The notes below the pieces were generated by a model that saw nothing but the letters and a program-made list of their open reading frames with translations, was not told the origin of the DNA and did not search any database. Positions 29,405-41,600 of a stretch of 64,000 nt of DNA are shown here, in pieces. A program made the translations under genes and the position numbers. The stretch comes from Blepharisma stoltei (lineage: Eukaryota > Ciliophora > Heterotrichea > Heterotrichida > Blepharismidae): NCBI GenBank assembly GCA_914767885.1, contig CAJZBQ010000015.1, forward strand, positions 62,001-126,000. Reading direction: 5' to 3'. How positions within the stretch are numbered: the stretch's first letter is position 1; every line of letters begins with the position of its first letter.

Positions 29405-32400
29405 ATGTCTGAAGAGCAAAGCCAAGCTTTTATTGAACCAAATACAATTTATAGTCCATCAGAGATCCTTGAATGATGCACCACAGGCAAACCAATAAAT
29501 CTTCCTAGAGCAGTTGAAAGCTCAATCCCATTTCGTTCAAAATTTGCACTTTTTGACATACCATTTTGTTTGCATGACCGTAGCTTCAAAGAAGATGCGC
29601 TGTACTCAGAAGAACTATTTTTGAAAAAGAACATTACTCCCCCTTTAAATTGAAAAATTCTGTTCCAAATTAAATAGAGGTTATTTTTTGAGAAAAAAAT
29701 TATATAAATTTGCATCAACTGTTTAAATAAAATTCTAATTGAGCATCATCTATTAATGAGTTTAATAGTATTTATATAGAGATTATAGTTTCCCTATGAA
29801 ATTTTAAAATTATTTTCTGGGTTTTTACCCAAAAAATTAAAAATCCATTTGGGGTTAGAAGTGGAAACTCTATTATGATTCAACTGAAAGAAACAAAAAA
29901 TAGCAGTGGTGCTGATAAGCCATCAAGAATAATGCGCTATTCGTACTCAAATGCCTGATTTGTAAGAAGAGGCATGCAGAAGATTTTTGAGTTGTACCCA
30001 GAGTTTACCTTCCAATGCAACACAAAAGATCTCAACACAATCGGAAGTTTTGCTGGAAATTATCCATTAATCTACAGCCAAGATCCCCAAAGAGAGCTTA
30101 TGAGGAAATTAATATTTTATGATGTTGAAGAGACTATTATAAGAAAAGGATTATCAGTTGACGTATACAGGACAACTCAAGCAAATGGAGAAAGTGCTCA
30201 GATATCATATTCAAGGCAACTTGATGCCTGGATAATTTCATCAAAAAATGTCAGCATAGCTGCAAGAAGGGAAGAAGATTTGTATCAATTGCATGAAGAA
30301 AAATATATTGAAAACAAATATATGTTTGAATCATATGAAGAAAAATATATTGAAAGCAAATATATGTTTGCAAAGCTAATTGGATTCAAGTGGTTTGATT
30401 ACGTCAATTCTTTAAACAGAAACCTAGTAGAAAATTTAAAGAATGACTTAGATGGATTTACCTTTATAGGTGAATACGTAGGTAATCAAAAATACCAGCA
30501 TTTAGTAAAATACAATGAAAACACCATATTGTTTTTTGCCTATGTCGATAATAATTCTCCACACTCCTTTATGCCACCATTAAAAGCATTTTCATTATTC
30601 AAAAAATATAATTTAAATCGAGTAGAAGTAGAATACATTGGAAACATGAGGACTCTTGAAGAATTATATAGAAATTTAGGCGATTTATATAATAAAATCT
30701 CATCTGAGGCCTTAACTGAAGGAGAAGGAAGCGTTATTTATCTGCTGGAAAACCAAAATCCTGATAACCCTATATTATATGCGGCAAACACTACAATTTT
30801 TGGTAATCAGCCCGAAAATTTTACAGAGCAAGAGCTCTCGCAAGCAATTTTAAGCCAATTTGCTCTATCTGCGATAAAAATAAAAACTCTTGAGTACAAA
30901 ATTTTCAGAATGCTAAGAGAAAAGATTAAAAAAGTGATTTCAGATAGAGGGATGAGAATACCCTCTTCAAAAGTGAGATTAAAAAAATTTATGCATAAGA
31001 CCCAGGATTTTTCAAGATATATTGAGCCCCCGAAGCCTTTAGATTATTATTTTAAAATTGCTGAAGTCGCTTTTGCTTCTATAAGTCAATATCCATCAGA
31101 AAGTAGATTCAATGAAGGATTTATTTATTTTCTTGATACGATAATTTTAAGAATTAATTCTGCCAAACCTTCAGAAATCTGTGACAAGGAAATTAATTCT
31201 GAAAAATGTATCGAAGAGCTAAATCCCCTTATCGTCACTATTGTCACTCCACCTTTTATTCTGGATAAATCCGAAAAGAACGCAATATGTGATGCTTTAA
31301 AATCCACAAAAATCGAGAAAACATGAAACAAGAAAATAAGAGTAAAAGAAGGCTTAACGGTTTGTTTTCCTCTAGAATTTATGGAAATTAAAGATCGTGT
31401 CCCAGAAATACCCTTTTTGTATTTTATAGGACCACAGATGAGGGATTTAAAAAATCTGAAAATATCATTAGAATGCGCCAAAGGATAAAAAGCAATATAA
31501 TTCCTTACAGTATGACTGGGTGTTTAAAAGGTGACCCTCATCAAACGATTGAAACTTTTCAAAACAAAGTTACAACTTTACGGCTGCTTATTGAAGAAAA
31601 ACAGAGAGATTTTGTTTTAGAAGGGTTTGATACTGATCTATCTCAGTTCATTTTGACCTTAAAAACAAAAGTTGATTCGCTGAGAATGAAAGTCCCAGAA
31701 GAAATCACACAAATCAAATCCAATGAAATTTTTGTTATTGTTCCGATGGGCATCCCAGCAATGGGGAAATCCTTTATAAGAGCTTTATTCCAAGCAGCCA
31801 TAGAAAGCCATGAAGGAGTTACTTTTTCTACTATATCATCAGGCAAAATAAGAGAAAAATGCATCCAAGAGTATATGGAAAGCTCAAAAATTCGAGATTG
31901 AGATTACGCTTACCAGCAAACCAATTGAATCTCAAGAGTAAATTTCGCCAAAAGTCTATCAAGAGAAATGAAAACAAAATCCAAATGCCACGTGCTATTT
32001 CTTGACAAAAACTTCCCGCCTAACTCTATTCCGGGAACCTTTGCTGAAATAACTAAAAATGCACTTAAAACATCCCAAATTCGAATCATTGCCCTTGTTC
32101 CTGAATGTGGGACCCCATTTGTAATAAATGATGACAAAAGGCACAGAAGTTTTACATATGAACTCTCTTTACCATTTCTTATAACGATAACCCCCTCCTC
32201 AATCTTCATGTCTATTGCAACAAAAATTTTTCGAAAAATCTTCATGCCTACTGCAACACAATATTTTTTTAAAAAAATTTATTACATTTTCTTTAGGTGA
32301 AATAGTCAAATTCTGCAAATTACGGAAAAAATTTAAGATGCACATCAAAAATTTGTTGCAAGAGACATGAAAAATTTTTTTTATATAAAATTTTTATATT

Positions 32401-34611
32401 AAAAAAATTGCATTTTTGTTGCAATAGACACGAAGATTGAGGGGGGGTCATTGTTACAATGTTTAGTAAGGGCGAGAAATAGAGTCGACCATGAAACTTT
32501 AACTGGGAGTCTTACAAAAAAAGTTGCTATAGTTTTGATGATGTATAACATGTATAGAAATGTTAGGTTTGATGATTTTTTGACTAATGGGTTTGATTAT
32601 ATTATGAGACTGCCATTTACTGAAGAAAATGCCTTTGAAGTGGATGATAATATGAGGCTTGTCGTGTCAAAAACTTTAAATATGTTCAATTGATTCTATA
32701 CTTCTTTCTTGGAGTGGCGCTGCAAGCGCAGGCCACTCCATGCGGAATTCCTGTGTTGGTTTAACCAACATAGGAGTTGGTCGAACCAAAACTGTGCGTT
32801 GGTTCGACTTTCCCATGAATTCCGCATGGAGTGGCCTGCGCTTGCAGCGCCACTCCAAGGAGGTTTCTATAACTTCAGCTAGTAGCCTGCTAGTATGAAT
32901 CAGGCTATGTGAGGAGAGAGGATGACGCTCTGTGCAAATATCATTCACGTTTGACCTTGATGGAAGGTGGAAGTTGGAATTAGAAAAGGGTAGCCCCGCA
33001 GTGTCTAGACACCCACTAGATCAGTTGGGCAAATCCTAGTGTGGTACCTGGACTTGACATTTCTATTTTGACTGACAAACCAACGAAGAAGTTCATTTTT
33101 GTAAAGTAGCTTCTTACACAAAAATAGCGCCTCGACAGGCCAAGAGCTGCCCATTTTAAGTTAACTTTTCTATCAAAGTGAGGTTTTTACCCAGTTGGTA
33201 AAGAGCTTTTCCTCAAGCCAAACTCTGCCACTAGACCAACGGACCTTGGACTCCTAAGTTAGGATGGTCACATGGACCGGCATCAAAGTGTGGGGGACGA
33301 AGATTGGGCAGTTTAGGCCGCGCAAGTCTCTGCATGATTCTAAGTCGATAGAGATGGATCATCTTGAGCAAGATGGAAGCAAGTCCGCAGCTCATCGGAC
33401 TCACTGGAGGCGATGCAATTTAATTGGGCGTAATCACATTGAAGCTGGGTGTTCTTACGAAGACAAACGGGCGAGAAATGTGAAGATAAGCCATCTTTTC
33501 ATCGCTAACAGTGGATCGGCCTTAATTCTAGCGCGATGAGCTTTGGCTCTGCCATAAATGGCCTACGACCTCCAAATCAATTAGTTCATTCATTGAAAAA
33601 TAACTTCATTGGCGCGCGACATGGTGGTGGCCTGGCATCTCTGACTTTCAAGTAGTGAGTGTAAGCCTTTGCCTGCAAGGAGCAATACATTAGAAAGCAG
33701 TATTCAGACCTGCAAGAACTCCTCAAAAGCAATTAAGTAAACATGTATCAAAAACTTTGACAGCTTTCAGACCTGGAGGATTGCCAAATGAACATACAAT
33801 AAGAGATCTAGTAGAATTAATTGATCAATATGCTGAAATTTTACCAAATATCGACCCAACACCTAAAATCTCTTCAGAATTATCTAAACTTTTTGATCTC
33901 GGAATAAGTGGAAACTCAGGGCTTGAAGAAGAAACCAAAGAGCCTATAAGAAGAAAAGATGAAATTATTAGCTTTGAAGGAAAAAGCATTGAGAGCGAAG
34001 AAGAAATCCAGCAAAACTGCAAAAAGGGTAGACCAGATCTTAAAAACTATAAGCTTCCAATTTATATTGGAATTGATGCTGATGCATGGTTTAGGCCTTT
34101 ATTAATTCCAATTGTGATTTCTTGCTTACGAGAATTTGCTGATGCTTATGAGCATGAGGACATTGTAAAAGACTTGCAAGAAATTCAAAATGCTGCCGTC
34201 CTTGAGTATTTTTCAGAAGTTTGGACAATTGTGGGTGGTTTGCATGTAACTACTTTTTTCTTAGGCGGGAATAATGAGCTTGAGATGTCAGAAGAATATA
34301 GAGAATTCGCAGAAAACAAAGAAATAAACTTTGTTCTAACACATATAGTATATGTTCCAGGACATATCATATGTGCTTCAGCTGACAAATTTAATCCTTA
34401 CATAAAAATAGCGAATAAACACCCACACATGACTTTGTTGACTGGAAAATGGACTGCAAAATATAGCACTGACGTTTTGTCATCAATTCCCCTTGAGTCT
34501 GGAATAAATAGATATCAGATTTCTCTCAAGCAAGGCCAATTAGAAGCATATTCAATATCATTATCTTCTAAAATAATGGTCCGAGGAATAGCCAAAACAT
34601 TTTTTAATTAA
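29405..34611 (+). CDS. tRNA ligase, ligase-kinase-cyclic phosphodiesterase type
   Basis: Trl1/RLG1-like RNA-end healing and sealing enzyme used in tRNA splicing, by domain order. (1) Ligase part from MSEEQSQAFIEP: AWFVRRGMQKIFELYPEF; QANGESAQISYSRQLDAW, where the motif-I Lys (KxNG) appears as Gln; DAWIISSKNVS; FIGEYVGNQKYQHLVKY; EGEGSVIYLL. (2) Kinase with P-loop PMGIPAMGKS and later ARNRVDHETL. (3) 2H phosphodiesterase with the paired GGLHVTTFFLGG and HPHMTLLTG. Inserts: MITE B (29635-29855), MITE C (32182-32454) and a 1.08-kb retroposon-like block (32678-33758). The frame between 31440 and 31490 does not join simply (a very short TA-flanked excision of about 17 bp, or a frameshift). Confidence 0.75.
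29635..29855 (+). mobile_element. MITE family B in the tRNA ligase gene
   Basis: TTACTCCCCCTTTAAATTG on the left; the right end is the inverted form (AAATCCATTTGGGG then TTA). TTA on both sides. Excision joins LFLKKNI to RSGNSIMIQLKE in frame. Confidence 0.75.
30294..30370 (+). repeat. In-frame 42-bp tandem duplication in the ligase domain
   Basis: EEKYIENKYMFESY is followed directly by EEKYIESKYMFAKL. The two copies differ by one residue in the shared part, so the duplication is recent. Confidence 0.8.
32182..32454 (+). mobile_element. MITE family C in the kinase domain
   Basis: TIRs TAACGATAACCCCCTCC and GGGGGGGTCATTGTTA, with sub-terminal TTCATGTCTATTGCAACAAA repeats at both ends. TA flanks. 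Excision joins LSLPFLI to QCLVRARNRVDHET. Confidence 0.8.
32678..33758 (+). mobile_element. Retroposon-like block (about 1.08 kb) with nested palindrome
   Basis: Flanked by GTGTCAAAAACTTT (32664-32677) and GTATCAAAAACTTT (33745-33758). GC-richer, with no long conserved ORF. Removal joins MRLVVSKTL to TAFRPGGLPNEH in frame. A TA-flanked palindrome sits near its left edge. Confidence 0.75.
32700..32870. repeat. Long palindrome, 42-bp perfect arms, in the retroposon-like block
   Basis: TTGGAGTGGCGCTGCAAGCG and the rest of the arm recur inverted as ..CGCTTGCAGCGCCACTCCAA. Central spacer of about 65 bp has its own imperfect inverted TTGGTTCGA motifs. Edges read TATACTTC and TTTCTATA. Confidence 0.85.
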
Positions 34612-35190
34612 TCATTTAATTTTAAAATTATTTAGCTTAGGAATAGAACGCTTTTATATCAATTCAGTAGATTTATAAAGTCGAAACTGCATCTTTATTT
34701 TTTGAATAAATAAAAGGCATGAAGAAAAGAGCAATTTCTTTATTTAATCAATATCAAATGCAAATAGTCCTAGATCGGCTTTACCGTAGACAAGAGCCTT
34801 TTACATGAGATTGAAAGTATCAGTTAAAGTGCCAATAAGGATGATCCAGAATATTGCTTTACCTACATGACCTGCATCTCAACAATTTTATTTCATTAAT
34901 TACTAATATATCATAATGCCTTCACTTTCAAGCACGTCTGAGTGGTGTACTCTGCTTCATATTAACTTTTTAAATTAAAATCCAACCACTTTAAAGACGG
35001 TTGACTGAGAATTTCCCAATTTTCCAATCTCGAAAACATGAATTCATAGAAAATACGACAAAGAGCATTCAACTGGTACAGCTGTTAGCCCTCATCAATT
35101 TGAAAAATTTTCCTTTTTATCAAGCTAACTGCATCTCTCTCCCTTTACTCTCTGCCACTTACAGCTATTTATACCCTTCTATGCACAAAA
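34612..35190 (+). other. Spacer with one doubtful small ORF
   Basis: From ATG 34719 a 39-codon frame with two TGA-Trp (FTWDWKYQLK) ends at TAA 34836-34838. It looks protein-like but is too short to assign, and no continuation was found. Confidence 0.3.
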
Positions 35191-36280
35191 CTATCTATTA
35201 TTTCTTATTATTGCCTTAATAAAAGGCATTATTTCAGAGTTATGGATCTGAAAACCCAAGAAATCTTCATAGCTCTTTGCTATTGAATCTCTCGGGAAAT
35301 CTTCATAAATTTTTGGTAAGTCATACCCTATAGGTAGTCCCAAAAACTGCTGAAGATACTCTTTTGCTTTCAGAAGCGACACGGTCGACGCTACTTCTAG
35401 AGTAGCCCCTAATCAATATTCGAAATGTTTTTCAAAACTCGCTGAATGCTCGCCTGTACAGATTTCCCTTTGTAATACTAAATAAATACACGCCGCGACT
35501 AGCTTTGGCTGTGAATGGTTTAAATGTGAAGAATCAAGGATGGCGCCGTCTAAAATCCCGATAACCTCTCTATACAGTCTATATGATTTTTTGTCAGCCC
35601 TTTTGAATCTTATATCGAATTCCTTAATTGTGTGAACTACAAAATCGTCCCATTGGGCCATTAGTCAGTTGCACCAATGGTTTAATGTGGCTGGAAGGAT
35701 TCGCCAGCCAAGGTTTTTGAGGATCCTTTTTTCCATTGAGTAAATTTCTTTTTGTGAAAAAGCGCCGACGTATAATACAAAATCGCTGATTGTGGGAGGA
35801 TGGAGTTCTTCTAGTTTAGAAGAAATTATTAACGATGCGATTCCGAGTAGCTGGAATGTGCCTTTGGAAACTTTGAAATTAGAAAGGGTTTTATCGACAA
35901 TGCTAACTCATTATAAGTTGAGGGGTTTTTTTTTATTTATATAAAATCCCTATTAAAAAATTAATTTCTATTAAAGGAGTAAGAGCAATCTGAAAAGTTT
36001 CCCGGTTCAATGAAAAATCATGAGCAGCTTTTATCATTCAATCAGCCAGCATAAGGCGCATTGACGGTGTTATCTCTGTTTGAATAGTTTCAAAATAAAA
36101 AGGATTAATTCCAAAAGATGCTTCTCTTTCTTGCAGTAATTTAAGAGTGTCTGTATCAGAAGGCTTAAATCCGGTGACAGAATCTTGAATATCAATCGTT
36201 TCTGAACAATATAAATCAAGATGGACTCTTTTGCGAGGTAGGCTCAAATCGATGTTTACATCAAGTTCAGCGAGACTCAT
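35191..36280 (-). CDS. Cyclin
   Basis: Regulatory partner of a cyclin-dependent kinase. N-terminal part MSLAELDVNIDLSLPRKRVH; cyclin box begins RLMLADWMIKAAHDFSLNRE, with TGA as Trp at the family's conserved R.iLvDW position. It continues FQLLGIASLIISSKLEELHP and YSMEKRILKNLGW. A second helical domain follows (LNHSQPKLVAACIYLVLQRE). The 76-bp insert at 35904-35979 must be removed to join ETFQIAL to SIVDKTLSNF. A/B/E-type by general layout; subtype uncertain. TAG stop at 35191-35193. Confidence 0.87.
35904..35979 (-). other. 76-bp IES in the cyclin box, TTA-flanked
   Basis: On the coding strand CTTACTCC..GAGTTAGC. Excision gives ETFQIALSIVDKTLS, the expected cyclin helix, in frame. Confidence 0.8.
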
Positions 36281-36657
36281 TTTTCTTTAAATGTGAAATT
36301 TATGAATTTCCCTCCAGATATGAAGAAAAAGGGATACTTTGGATATGCTGGTAAGATTGAATGGGAAAATGGAATTATAGGAATAAAAAAAGGGTTTAGG
36401 AAGAGATTATGGGATATTTGAAAGGGATTTGAAGATTTGGAGGAATTGAGGCGGGGAATTAGGATTTATCGAAAATGTGTGGCTTTAAGTGGTTTTGGAT
36501 AAGATTTGTGAATTTTTTGAAGAGAAAAAGCTGGGAAATAGCTTTCATAAAAAGTGTCATGCTATGAAATCGTATAGGATTGAAGAGTTAAGGACTTAAT
36601 CTTTGTGCAGGTTATAAGGTTATAGTGAGAAAAATTATTAGTTGATAGCCTATTCGC
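36281..36657. other. Intergenic
   Basis: Upstream of the cyclin start; no further gene seen. Confidence 0.45.
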
Positions 36658-36961
36658 TAACTCCCTCATGAGCGAACAAAATCATTGCAAAAATCCACCC
36701 TCTGTTAGCGAACGAAAAATTTTTAAAGAAAAAAATTTTGATATATAAGTGATAATTAGTATATGAAATCTCAAGCTAATTCTGTCCAATTTTAAACAGC
36801 ATGAATTTTTAAAACATAAATTTTACAAATTAAATTAATATTTGCTTTAAAATTATTTCGAATATGGATTTTTTTTTAAAATTTCGAAAAACAAATTACT
36901 ATAAGATTTTTTAATAAAAAAAATTAACAAAATTTTTTTAGTTCACTTACGGAGGAGGGAG
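36658..36961 (+). mobile_element. MITE family A, intergenic
   Basis: TAACTCCCTCATGAGCGAAC to TTCACTTACGGAGGAGGGAG, TAA on both sides. The core has AATTTTAAACAGCATGAATT. Confidence 0.8.
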
Positions 36962-37470
36962 TAAGTAGTTAATCAAAAGGAGATAATCTGTCAGATTTTT
37001 TCATATATTAATATATATTCAATGCATATTTTCTGCTTCTTAATAGAAATAGCCTAAGATTATTATCGAATTGCTTGTATTTAACTTATTTAAAGCCACT
37101 CGCCCCAAAATTTTATTTCTGATAATACGCAAACTTAGTTGAGAGTTTAAGCTCGATTTTCTCTTGATGCACATATATATCCTCAACCATATGCTAAAAG
37201 CTTTAATTACTCTTATCAAAAGACTTGAAACTCCTTCGCATGAGCCTAATAAATACCCTAATTTTTATAATTTTTCGCTTTTCATAAATGCCAACTGCAT
37301 AAAGCTAATTTCTTGCGAATTTTATAAAAATTTTTTGCTTATATACATTTCCGATACTTTCCTTGTAGAAAATAAAGACAATTTGTGAAAATTAGCTTTC
37401 CATATATATTTATTAGAAATCTGACACAAGATTTTTTCACACTAAGCTGATAGAAATTAAAACAACATAC
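36962..37470. other. Intergenic
   Basis: A 74-codon plus-strand ORF (37164-37388) is low complexity and not supported. Confidence 0.4.
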
Positions 37471-37650
37471 TTATCGTATTATTTCTTTTTTGGTGCTTGT
37501 TTCGCTTTCGTAAAAGCTAGGCAAAGGAAGAGCTGAAGGGTCTGGGGACTGCAACCATTTTGAATTAAAGAAGCAGTTGCGTTTATCATTTTCGCTTTCA
37601 CTTGTAGAGGCTGACCAAGTCCCACTGCGTCGTATTTGATTCTTGAACAT
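37471..37650 (-). CDS. 59-aa peptide with PNRC/EDC1-like proline motif
   Basis: Complete small ORF MFKNQIRRSGTWSASTSESE.. to ..TSTKKEIIR then TAA. The core FFNSKWLQSPDPSALPLPSF matches the short linear motif (F.gakw..sPpPs.LP.P.f) of PNRC/Edc1-type decapping activators, including plant versions. In the family this motif docks on the EVH1 domain of DCP1. Function here is inferred from the motif alone. Codon use and lack of stops over a non-repetitive frame support it. An EDC4-like gene for the same pathway lies in this window. Confidence 0.7.
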   Translation of the reverse strand: MFKNQIRRSGTWSASTSESENDKRNCFFNSKWLQSPDPSALPLPSFYESETSTKKEIIR

Positions 37651-38603
37651 TTAATCACCTTTCTCTAGCTTAATTTTTATATTATGATTTAATCCATTAA
37701 AATTTATAAAAGCTTATAATATTAAAATTCTTATTCATAATTTACATAAAAGAAAGGTTAAACTAAACAGCAAACTGAAAATATCAAATCAGAAATAAAG
37801 AAATAAATTTACATAATTTCTCTAGAATAAGGCTTTTTGAGTCTGACTGAATTTTATTTATTGGTTTAAGTTAAAAATTAAAATAAATTAAGGAAAAAAA
37901 GTATTGCAATAAAAATTTATTTTCAATAAGTTACCAATATAAAGGTTGTGATATCAGATCATTTAAAAATTATTTTGGTCGAATCAAAAGTTCCTTTTAA
38001 TTTATTGATTTTTATATCAAAAACTTAAACAAAAATGACAATAAAATTTTAAGAGCAATAACTGCTAGAGTATAAAGATAAATAAATTAAGCTGTTTATA
38101 ATAAATACACCAAATGTATCATTATTTAAGCATTTAAATTTTTAGCAAATATTAATAATATAAACTTTTCTTTATCCTTTAATAGAAGCTTAATTTCTAT
38201 ATATTTAAAATTCCTTATGCGCCTAAGATTAATTTTTAGAATCTTAAATTTATAAATAAAAAAATGTTGGGTTGCCTAAATGTAGATAAAGTTTTGTTTA
38301 ACAATTGCATAATCTTTTTTAAAATAAAAATGAATAAAGTCCGCTGAAAAATTTTATGGCTTAATTTCCAATCAATTTTTAAGTGTAAATTCTAAATAAA
38401 AATTGAATTATTTTAAATTGGGGTTTTAAAAAGGATTCGTTTCATGCATCCATTTTCTGATACGCAAATTTTTGAGATATTCTATTATAAATTGCTTTTT
38501 CCTAACTTGAATGCAATTGCAAATACCAATAATAGACTATTAAAATATTTTAAAATTCTAATTCAGTCTCTCTCAGTTTACTAATTAAGCTAATAATCTT
38601 CAT
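37651..38603. other. Long AT-rich intergenic region
   Basis: About 950 bp of very AT-rich DNA upstream of the receptor gene; no repeat or gene recognised. Confidence 0.5.
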
Positions 38604-41600
38604 ATGAAGAAATTCTTGATATGCTCAATAGTTATGAACTTTGTGTTAGCTATCGACGTCACCATTATTACTTCCCAATTTACTCTACCCTTTTTACAGT
38701 CATATACGTTTATAAGCCCCTATAATTCAGTCAGCTTAAATTGTTACAATGTAAGCTCTTCATCAGACTTGGCTGAATATTTAAGCTTTTTACAAGATCA
38801 GGCAATTTTAGACTTCACAAACTCGTTGATTTTTTCTGAAATTATTTCTTATTTTTCAGAAAAGCAAAATCTACTGCATGTCGAACTAAATGCTTTTTAT
38901 TCGTTATCAGCGAAAAACTCATTTTCTTTACTACAACTTCTGTTAGCAAGATAGATATAGAATAGAGCATTTAATATAAAATTAAATAATTATTTTAAAT
39001 AAAAATATATTCTGTTGGTTTTCATAGATTTTGAATAAAAAATAAAATTTTTTTAAATAAAATATTTAAAAACTGCTTCTTGAGAAAAAAGCTCAATATT
39101 GTAAGAAGGAATTTAGCTATTCCAATACAAAATGAAATCTTATCAACTTATCAGCTTTTAAAGAGCTTAAATTTATACTACTATGGGATAATTTATTTGC
39201 AAGAATATAATGACCAATATGTAGACCTTATAGATTCTGCAACTGTCGCACTGATTCTACCCCACAAATATTCAGATGATTATTTAAAAATCCTGTTAAA
39301 CAGATATATAAGATACTCATCAGTAAATACAATAATTCTTCTTTTACCAGGAAAACTATCAGCTCAAATTTTACAAGTGGCAGGTACTGATTTTGAAGAC
39401 TTAGGCTTTGTTTGGATTTTAATGCCTATTGCAGACTATTTACAATACTCAGAATCTACTTCTCTTGAAGATAATGGCCCAATACTTATGTATTCATCAT
39501 TAACTTCTCTAGAATCTAAGCTAAGCCTTTTTTATGAAATTTTAAATATCTGCTCTGAAAGAAGCATTGGTTTAATCAAATGTTTTGAAGAATCGCTTGA
39601 TTTCGATGAAAATCACGATTTATTAGCAAATTATGATATTTTAAATACACAAAATTCTACATATATAAATGTAGGGAGCGCCACAATAAACTCTTGCACA
39701 ATAACTGATGCCTTAAAGTGGTCACATGGCTCAAAACTCGAAAAAACAATTACAATTTCTCAAGACGCAGGGCTTTATTCAGCAGCAGGTGCCTATTTAT
39801 CATTTTTAGTACCATCTTATAATGGAAATGAGCTAGGTGTAAACTATGTCAATAACAATTCCACAATCTTGAAGGGGTTCAAGCTAAAGCGAAATTCCTA
39901 TAACTTTGGCAGCTTATATTACAATAAAACATTCATGGATGCAGAATTCGAGAGGTCTAAATCTCAATTAAAAACTCTTATGATTGCTCCAGCTTTGTCG
40001 GATGTCGCTATACATTTATATCAGACTATGCAAGATAATTCACTTATTTTGCCAATGATTGGGTATTCCACTACAGTAGATAAATTATCTTCACCTATTA
40101 CTTTTCCTATGTTTTCTCGAGTTAATATGGCTTCAGGCTATATAGGATACGTATTAGGAATTATTTTAAAATATTTCGGCTGGTCCAAAGTCGGTGTTTT
40201 ATACTTAAATAACGTATTTGCCCAAAACGTTTTCAGTGCTTTTAAAACTCAATGCGAGCAGGTCAATCTCCAAATCACTAATGAAGGCAATGAAATGTTG
40301 CCTGACAATTCTCCATCCTGGACATATGAAGAAATTGACCCAGTTTTGTCATATCTTGGGAAAAGTGATGCAAGGATTATTTTGATGATTTGTTATACAC
40401 AAGACGCTACAAGCATATTGACAAGAATGTGGGAACTGGGGTATCATGGGGATAATAGAGTTTATATAGCAGTTGGGTGACTTGCAAGCAGTATGGTCAT
40501 GCAAGATAAATCATCAGCGTCTTATAATGAGACACAATTGCATATATTGAGAGAGTCATTGAGAGGAGCGTTAATGTTTTTCCCAGTTTCCTATGCTGGT
40601 GCATTTGGGCAGAAAGTTTATAATGATTATTTGTATAATTATAAAAGTGATCCAATTGGATATACAGGTTTTGCATTTGATTCTATACTTTTTGCATTAA
40701 AGTTAGCTTAAAATATATAGAAAATAATACACTATTAGCTTGGCTATTTTATTTTAAATGGCTTATTCTTGCCTCTGCTTATGCTATAGAGCAGGTAATT
40801 GCTCAAGGAAAAGACTATAACAACCCCTCCATTTTAATGAGCGCTATAAGAAATATTCGGTTCACTGGAGCTACAGGGCTGGTAAAAATTGAGCAAAATA
40901 CCAATGACAGGGCAACAATGGACCATTCCATCTACAACTGCCAAGAAATCTCCCCAGATTCCTGAGAAATAAAAATTGTTGGCGTTTATTCCCCAACGGG
41001 CTCACAAGTTTTCACCTATTACGAAAGCATCATATGGCCAGATGGGACAATAAACACTCCACCAGACAGTCCCAAGCCTAGAAGCTGCCCATTTGATAAT
41101 TCTCAGGTAAAATCTTCAATAACCGGACATATAATGGTTTGCCTTATAGGAACAATCATTTTACTTGTAGCGGTGCTTTCTAGCTTGTTTACATGGAAAT
41201 ACTGGAAAAGCGTAATATACTCAGAAATTGATAAAAGAACAGAAATGACGTTTTATGACATGATGGCTATAAGTAGGATTTTAATAGAATTTTTCCAATT
41301 AGTAGGAATTGCCCCTGAAATTCCTGCGATTTTTCATGTGATAAAATTTGTAGGAAATGCTCTTTCTCTCAATTTAGACAAAATGTATAGGATAGATAGG
41401 ACGTATTTTTGGATTTCTATACAGGCAGTTTTTGCAGCAATTGGGATGGCGTTTGTAATAAGAATAGCCTACATAGTAAAAATACATGTGCCTTTTTTAA
41501 AAGTTATTATGTCAATTATATGGGATTTATTTTACGTTGCTATTTTATCAACACTTATGAATATTTTTGTATGCAAAAATGGAATAGGCAAAGAACTAGA

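Noticed and set aside
33264-33539. 91-codon ORF in the 33 kb insert
   Set aside because: Lies in a non-coding GC-richer element with a TSD; no transposase or RT motif.
37164-37388. 74-codon plus-strand ORF
   Set aside because: AT-rich, no motif, in a spacer next to a MITE.
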